From UMGS1696 sp964457685 (GTDB lineage Bacteria > Bacillota > Clostridia > Oscillospirales > CAG-272), in assembly GCA_964457685.1 (NCBI GenBank), contig CAYWFS010000055.1, positions 1 to 9,468 on the forward strand: 9,468 bases of DNA. Direction: 5' to 3'. The notes under the pieces are model-generated. The model was not told where the DNA came from and did not search any database. It was given only the letters and a program-made list of their open reading frames with translations. The position numbers were made by a program, and so were the translations under genes. Every line of letters begins with the position of its first letter. Position 1 is the first letter of the stretch. Of the stretch, positions 6,103 through 9,468 are shown in pieces.

Positions 6103-6543
6103 ATGGATGAAGAAAAAATTCGATATATCGAAGAGGAATATGTAAAGCGTTCCGAGACGGTAGACTATTCCGTTGTTTTGCCTGAATCCGAGGCTGATGT
6201 AATGCTTGCTATGTGGAACGAAAGCGAGACTCTTTTCACAAGTACACATCTTATGGAAACGATAGGACGAAAAAAAGGCTGGAAAGCGTCTACTCTTATA
6301 TCCTTTCTCTCAAGACTCGAAGAAAAAGGCTTTATAATGTCCTACAAAAACGGAAAAGAAAGGTACTATATCCCTCTTGCCGAGCGTATGGAATATCTTT
6401 CGGCTGTCACGAATAAATTTGTCGGGAAATATCATTCGTCCTCGGTAGGAGCCTTTCTCGAAGCCTTGTATTATGACAGAGACTTTTCCGATAGAGATAT
6501 TGATGAGCTTATCGAATGGCTTGAAAAACGGAGAGACAGATGA
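6103..6543 (+). CDS. BlaI/MecI-family winged-helix transcriptional regulator
   Basis: The 146-residue protein matches the BlaI/MecI/CopY repressor fold. The winged helix covers about residues 27-92: LPESEADVMLAMWN resembles the SEaEweVMkvLW helix, KKGWKASTLISFLSRLEEKG (57-76) is the recognition region, and KNGKERYYIPL (82-92) is the wing. The C-terminal part (about 98-146, with SSSVGAFLEALYYD) corresponds to the dimerisation arm. An extra charged stretch of about 25 residues precedes the family core. BlaI proteins usually pair with a BlaR1 sensor protease that cleaves them; no such gene is here. Instead the downstream gene overlaps by ATGA (6540-6543) and encodes a nuclease-like protein. A dyad over the promoter suggests the protein represses its own operon. 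The inducing signal is unknown. The start follows the ribosome site at 6091-6095. Confidence 0.85.
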   Translation: MDEEKIRYIEEEYVKRSETVDYSVVLPESEADVMLAMWNESETLFTSTHLMETIGRKKGWKASTLISFLSRLEEKGFIMSYKNGKERYYIPLAERMEYLSAVTNKFVGKYHSSSVGAFLEALYYDRDFSDRDIDELIEWLEKRRDR

Positions 6544-7286
6544 CAGAGCTTAACAGAGCCTTGTTCTATGATATTGTCTCTTCTGCCGACAGAAGAAAGC
6601 ATGAACGCTACAACATCGGTACATACAAGGAAAAAGAGCTTCATATAATAATGAAGAAATATTTTGAGACCGACGAGAGCTTACATGAAGTCAAAACAAA
6701 CGGATTTATTGCCGATATAAGACGTGACGACCTTATAACGGAAATCGAGACCTCGGGTTTTTCGGGACTTCGACCCAAGCTTGCGGCATACCTACCCGAA
6801 TACAGAGTCAGACTTGTTTATCCACTTGCCGCAAAAAAATATGTATCGTGGATAGATACGGAATCTGCGGAAATATCTCCGAGAAAAAAATCTCCGAAAA
6901 AAGAGGGGATATACGACCTGCTTTACGAAATGGTATACGTTCTGCCGTTTGTGAATGACAAAAGACTTACGTTTGTAGCTCCACTCCTTGAAATAGACGA
7001 GTACAGACTTCTGAACGGATGGAGTCGTGACAAAAAACGCGGTTCTACAAGATATGAGCGTATTCCGACAGATATAATTGACATTATAGAGCTGAATGAC
7101 AACGAGAGCTACCTTGCGGCACTTCCCGACGAGCTTAAAGACGGATTTACAGCTCCGGAGTTTGCAAAGGTGACAAAGCAGAGGTCAAGACGGGCATATG
7201 CAATCGTCAAGGTACTTCTCGAAAGAGGAATAATCGCAAACGACGGAAAAAAGGGTAGAGCGGCGTACTATAAAATAGCTCTTTAA
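6540..7286 (+). CDS. Putative PD-(D/E)XK nuclease-like protein with C-terminal winged helix
   Basis: The 248-residue protein has no family name I can give with confidence. The first 100 residues read as the alpha-beta-beta-beta-alpha-beta core of PD-(D/E)XK nucleases. A helix with E33 (GTYKEKELHIIMKKYF, 27-42) is followed by strand HEVK (49-52), strand FIADIR with D59, strand LITEIET with E68-x-E70, helix LRPKLAAYL (77-85) and strand YRVRLVYPL (88-96). The D...ExE arrangement fits the metal site, with Glu where Lys or Gln is more common. A basic stretch (SPRKKSPKK, 113-121) follows, and then a middle region with EYRLLNGWSRDKKRGS (154-169). The C-terminal ~45 residues (FTAPEFAKVTKQRSRRAYA, 203-221, and GKKGRAAYYKI) look like a DNA-binding winged helix. 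The ATG overlaps the regulator stop, with GGAGAG 4 bases upstream, so the two are co-translated. The fold is inferred from pattern only; substrate and activity are unknown. Confidence 0.72.
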   Translation: MTELNRALFYDIVSSADRRKHERYNIGTYKEKELHIIMKKYFETDESLHEVKTNGFIADIRRDDLITEIETSGFSGLRPKLAAYLPEYRVRLVYPLAAKKYVSWIDTESAEISPRKKSPKKEGIYDLLYEMVYVLPFVNDKRLTFVAPLLEIDEYRLLNGWSRDKKRGSTRYERIPTDIIDIIELNDNESYLAALPDELKDGFTAPEFAKVTKQRSRRAYAIVKVLLERGIIANDGKKGRAAYYKIAL

Positions 7287-7340
7287 TTACAAAAATAATT
7301 AGAAAAAAGTAAAACCTCACTTAAAAATTGATTAAACATA

Positions 7341-7369
7341 TTGAATTCTGCACATTGTTTTATTATAAT
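7341..7369 (+). promoter_or_regulatory. Sigma-A promoter of the isomerase gene
   Basis: TTGAAT (7341-7346) and perfect TATAAT (7364-7369) are 17 bases apart, with an AT-rich leader of about 35-40 bases before the coding start. No clear intrinsic terminator was seen between the preceding stop and this promoter. Confidence 0.75.
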
Positions 7370-7412
7370 TAGTATAACATATAAAAATAAATAAAAAGGA
7401 CGGTAAAAAAAC

Positions 7413-8147
7413 ATGGAATACGGAATCCAGATGTACAGCCTTCGTGACATCACAGACAAGGATCTCGACGGAGCACTCAAAGCAGTTGCCGATATGGGCT
7501 ACAAGATGGTAGAATTTGCGGGCTTCTTCGGTCACTCTGCCGAGGAGGTTAAAGCAATGCTCGATAAGTACGGTCTTGTTTGCAGCGGTACTCACTCTGG
7601 TCTCGGCGATCTTCTCAACAACTTCGATGAAACCGTAAAGTATCACAAGACAATCGGTAACCACAACTACATCATCCCCGGTCATGACCTCGGAACAAAG
7701 GAAAAGCTTGACACATTCATCAGTCAGTGCAATGAGCTTGCTCCCAGACTCAGAGCAGAGGGAATCGAGCTTGGATACCACAACCATTCACACGAATTCA
7801 TCCCCACAGCAGAGGGATACGAAATTCACAAGGAGCTTGAAGAAAGATGTGACGTATTCTTTGAGCTTGATACATATTGGTCATTCGTTGCAAAGAGAGA
7901 GCCTGTTTCCGAAATGGAAAGACTGAAATCCCGTCTCCGTTGCATACACTTAAAGGATGGTTCTCCCGACGGTAAGGGTTGCTCTCTCGGAAGCGGTGAA
8001 GCTCCTGTTGAGGCAGTACGCAAAAAGGCTATCGAGCTTGGAGTTACCATCGTTGTAGAAAGCGAAGGTCTTGAACCCACAGGTAAGGAAGAAGTTGAAA
8101 GATGTATAAACTTCCTTAAAGCCTGCGATGAAAAGGACGCAAAATAA
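7413..8147 (+). CDS. Sugar phosphate isomerase/epimerase (xylose isomerase-like TIM barrel)
   Basis: The 244-residue protein belongs to the AP endonuclease 2/xylose isomerase-like TIM-barrel superfamily (COG1082). Its start, GIQMYSLRDI, is the usual first strand. The expected metal ligands are in place in order: E128 in YHNHSHEF (122-129), D153 in FELDTYW (150-156), H179 in IHLKDG (178-183) and E216 in VVESEG (214-219). Members isomerise, epimerise or dehydrate sugars and cyclitols in the cytoplasm; the exact substrate cannot be read from sequence. It is somewhat shorter than the common 270-290 residues. An AAGGA ribosome site lies about 12 bases before the ATG. Codon choice differs from its neighbours, with many C-ending codons (ATC, TTC, CCC, AAC), which suggests high expression. 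No sugar kinase or transporter is adjacent; the XpaC-like gene follows after 44 bases. Confidence 0.88.
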   Translation: MEYGIQMYSLRDITDKDLDGALKAVADMGYKMVEFAGFFGHSAEEVKAMLDKYGLVCSGTHSGLGDLLNNFDETVKYHKTIGNHNYIIPGHDLGTKEKLDTFISQCNELAPRLRAEGIELGYHNHSHEFIPTAEGYEIHKELEERCDVFFELDTYWSFVAKREPVSEMERLKSRLRCIHLKDGSPDGKGCSLGSGEAPVEAVRKKAIELGVTIVVESEGLEPTGKEEVERCINFLKACDEKDAK

Positions 8148-8173
8148 TAATCATAAAAGCTGAGGCATATATT

Positions 8174-8180
8174 AAAGGAG
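8174..8180 (+). promoter_or_regulatory. Ribosome binding site supporting a GTG start
   Basis: AAAGGAG stands 11 bases before GTG at 8192. An in-frame TAA (8189-8191) directly precedes this GTG, so no longer start is possible, and the next in-frame ATG would remove the first membrane segment. Confidence 0.7.
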
Positions 8181-8191
8181 TCTGCGAATAA

Positions 8192-9468
8192 GTGGCAAAC
8201 AGGAATAATAATTTTGATTTTGAGATACCGGGAATAGTAATATTTTTAGCATTTTGCTTTTGTCAGCCGGTCGGAATATTTCTTCTCATTCTCAGAATAA
8301 TAGCGAGAGAGAATAAAAAGGCGGCGAGAAGAAATAATGTGAAATTTAATACCGGTACATCGCAGACAAATACTTACAGTACATCTGCAAAGCCCAAAAG
8401 TGCTGTACAAAACAAGAAGAAAGCTCCGAAAAGCAGAAGTTCTTCATTGTTCCGTGCGTTAACAGCCGGTTCAATCACAAGCGGTATTGTAGCCGCAATG
8501 TGCATCCTTAATCAGATAGGTGTGGGATTTACTTCTCCCCAATCTGTATTTGTTGCGTTGTTCTTCCTCGGACTTTCTCTCGGACTGTTTGCGGGTGCAA
8601 AGCTTACTAAGAAAAGAGATACCAGACTTTCGAGAATCCGTGCAATAATCGGTAGCAAAGACAGCATAAACCTTACAAAGCTTGCAAATGCGTCGAGAAC
8701 AGATATGGATGTGGTTCGTCGTGACGTTCAGAAGCTGATAGACAACGGTGAATTCGGTGACGGAGCGTATATCGACCTCGGAACTAATAATTTCATGCGT
8801 TTTTCGGAGGCTGTCCCCGATGATCCCGAAATCTTTGACTACAAAACTCTTTATGATGATGTGTTGAAGAACTCGGGAAAGAACGGTGACACTGAACAGG
8901 ATGACTTCCGAGAGGATGAGGAGGAGCTTGAAATCGGCGGAGATACTTCTGATAAAGAGCATTTCGAGAAAATAATTCGCAGAATAAGACGACTCAATGA
9001 CGAAATCGAGGACAAGGAGGTGTCCGATAAGATAGATATTATCGAGGGACACACAAAAAATATCTTTGATTACGTTACAGAAAATCCCGAAGCTATGCCG
9101 CAGATAAGGACGTTCATGAACTATTATCTCCCCACAACTTTGAAGCTGCTCCGGTCTTACAGCAGAATAGAGCGTGTCGGAGTTGCGGGAGAAAATATGC
9201 AGCGTTCCAAGGATAACATTGAGAAAACTCTTGATCTTCTTGTTGTCGGCTTTGAACAGCAGATTGACCAGCTTTTCAAGAACGAATATATTGATATTTC
9301 AAGCGATATAAGCGTTCTCGAGCAAATGATGCAGAAAGACGGACTCGATACGAAGGGAAGCCAAAATATCCTTTCGTATATGGACGATGATGAAGCCGAT
9401 GACGGATATTCCGATGACATTGGTGACGGACTTGTAGGTGGAGCCGCCGCACGGTCTGTGACAGAGAA
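8192..9468 (+). CDS. xpaC: XpaC-like membrane protein (5-bromo-4-chloroindolyl phosphate hydrolysis family), 3' end beyond window
   Basis: This frame starts with GTG and stays open to the right edge (425 codons seen). Membrane segments lie at about residues 13-37, 88-112 and 117-137, with a basic Ser/Lys-rich linker between the first two. Residues about 142-205 (RLSRIRAIIG, NLTKLANASRTDMDVVRRDV, then a wing) look like a winged helix. An acidic linker (about 235-258) leads into the XpaC domain (about 260-395), recognised by YLPTTLKLLRSYSRIE and the closing DISSDISVLEQMMQKDG. Family members are named after B. subtilis XpaC, linked to X-phosphate hydrolysis, but their biochemical role is unclear. 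They are commonly followed by a TelA/YaaN toxic-anion-resistance protein, which may lie just to the right. The acidic tail after residue 398 suggests the stop is near. It is probably co-transcribed with the isomerase gene, since the 44-base gap holds no evident terminator or promoter. Confidence 0.83.
   Translation, partial: MANRNNNFDFEIPGIVIFLAFCFCQPVGIFLLILRIIARENKKAARRNNVKFNTGTSQTNTYSTSAKPKSAVQNKKKAPKSRSSSLFRALTAGSITSGIVAAMCILNQIGVGFTSPQSVFVALFFLGLSLGLFAGAKLTKKRDTRLSRIRAIIGSKDSINLTKLANASRTDMDVVRRDVQKLIDNGEFGDGAYIDLGTNNFMRFSEAVPDDPEIFDYKTLYDDVLKNSGKNGDTEQDDFREDEEELEIGGDTSDKEHFEKIIRRIRRLNDEIEDKEVSDKIDIIEGHTKNIFDYVTENPEAMPQIRTFMNYYLPTTLKLLRSYSRIERVGVAGENMQRSKDNIEKTLDLLVVGFEQQIDQLFKNEYIDISSDISVLEQMMQKDGLDTKGSQNILSYMDDDEADDGYSDDIGDGLVGGAAARSVTE

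Noticed and set aside
7287..7340. Terminator after the nuclease-like gene
   Set aside because: The AT-rich stretch has short repeats such as TAATTA but no GC-bearing stem followed by a T-run.
7332..7787. 151-residue minus-strand open frame across the isomerase start
   Set aside because: It would cover the isomerase promoter and coding start on the other strand and has no recognisable motif; the TIM-barrel gene explains the DNA.
8471..9052. 193-residue antisense open frame inside the XpaC-like gene
   Set aside because: It lies opposite a well-supported coding frame, has no ribosome site or family pattern, and reads as the complement of the XpaC codons.

Overview
The window looks like a chromosomal segment of a low-to-moderate-GC Bacillota bacterium, most likely a gut-type Clostridia (Oscillospirales/Ruminococcus-like). 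This is inferred from strong GGAGG-type ribosome sites, consensus sigma-A promoters, frequent ATA and AGA codons, and a gene set (ComEC, an XpaC-like protein, DUF1294, a BlaI-like repressor) typical of that phylum. No mobile element, CRISPR array, rRNA or tRNA was seen. No gene-free stretch exceeds 300 bases.

Left part, all on the minus strand. A degenerate ROK-family repressor (1677-2729) has its own consensus promoter, with an AT-rich inverted repeat over the -35 box. A long hairpin (1600-1670) ends its transcript. Below it, a separate strong promoter drives a 123-residue secreted Ser/Ala-rich protein (1055-1426). That gene is followed, across a small hairpin, by a lipoprotein (1-995) that runs off the left edge.

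Centre. comEC (2915-5206, plus) encodes the DNA-uptake channel. It meets the rnhA-DUF1294 pair (5943-5210, minus) tail to tail with a 3-base gap. Its C-terminal metallo-beta-lactamase-like domain has lost recognisable metal-binding residues. RNase HI is complete and catalytically intact, and is translationally coupled to a small DUF1294 membrane protein by an ATGA overlap.

Right part. Divergent from rnhA, a consensus promoter drives a two-gene operon: a BlaI/MecI-type winged-helix regulator (6103-6543), overlapping by ATGA with a 248-residue protein (6540-7286). I read the second protein as a PD-(D/E)XK-fold nuclease-like core plus a C-terminal winged helix. This regulator/nuclease-like pair is the best candidate here for an undescribed system. 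Next come a sugar phosphate isomerase/epimerase TIM-barrel protein (7413-8147) and a membrane-anchored XpaC-like protein (8192 to beyond the right edge), whose usual partner TelA may lie just outside the window.
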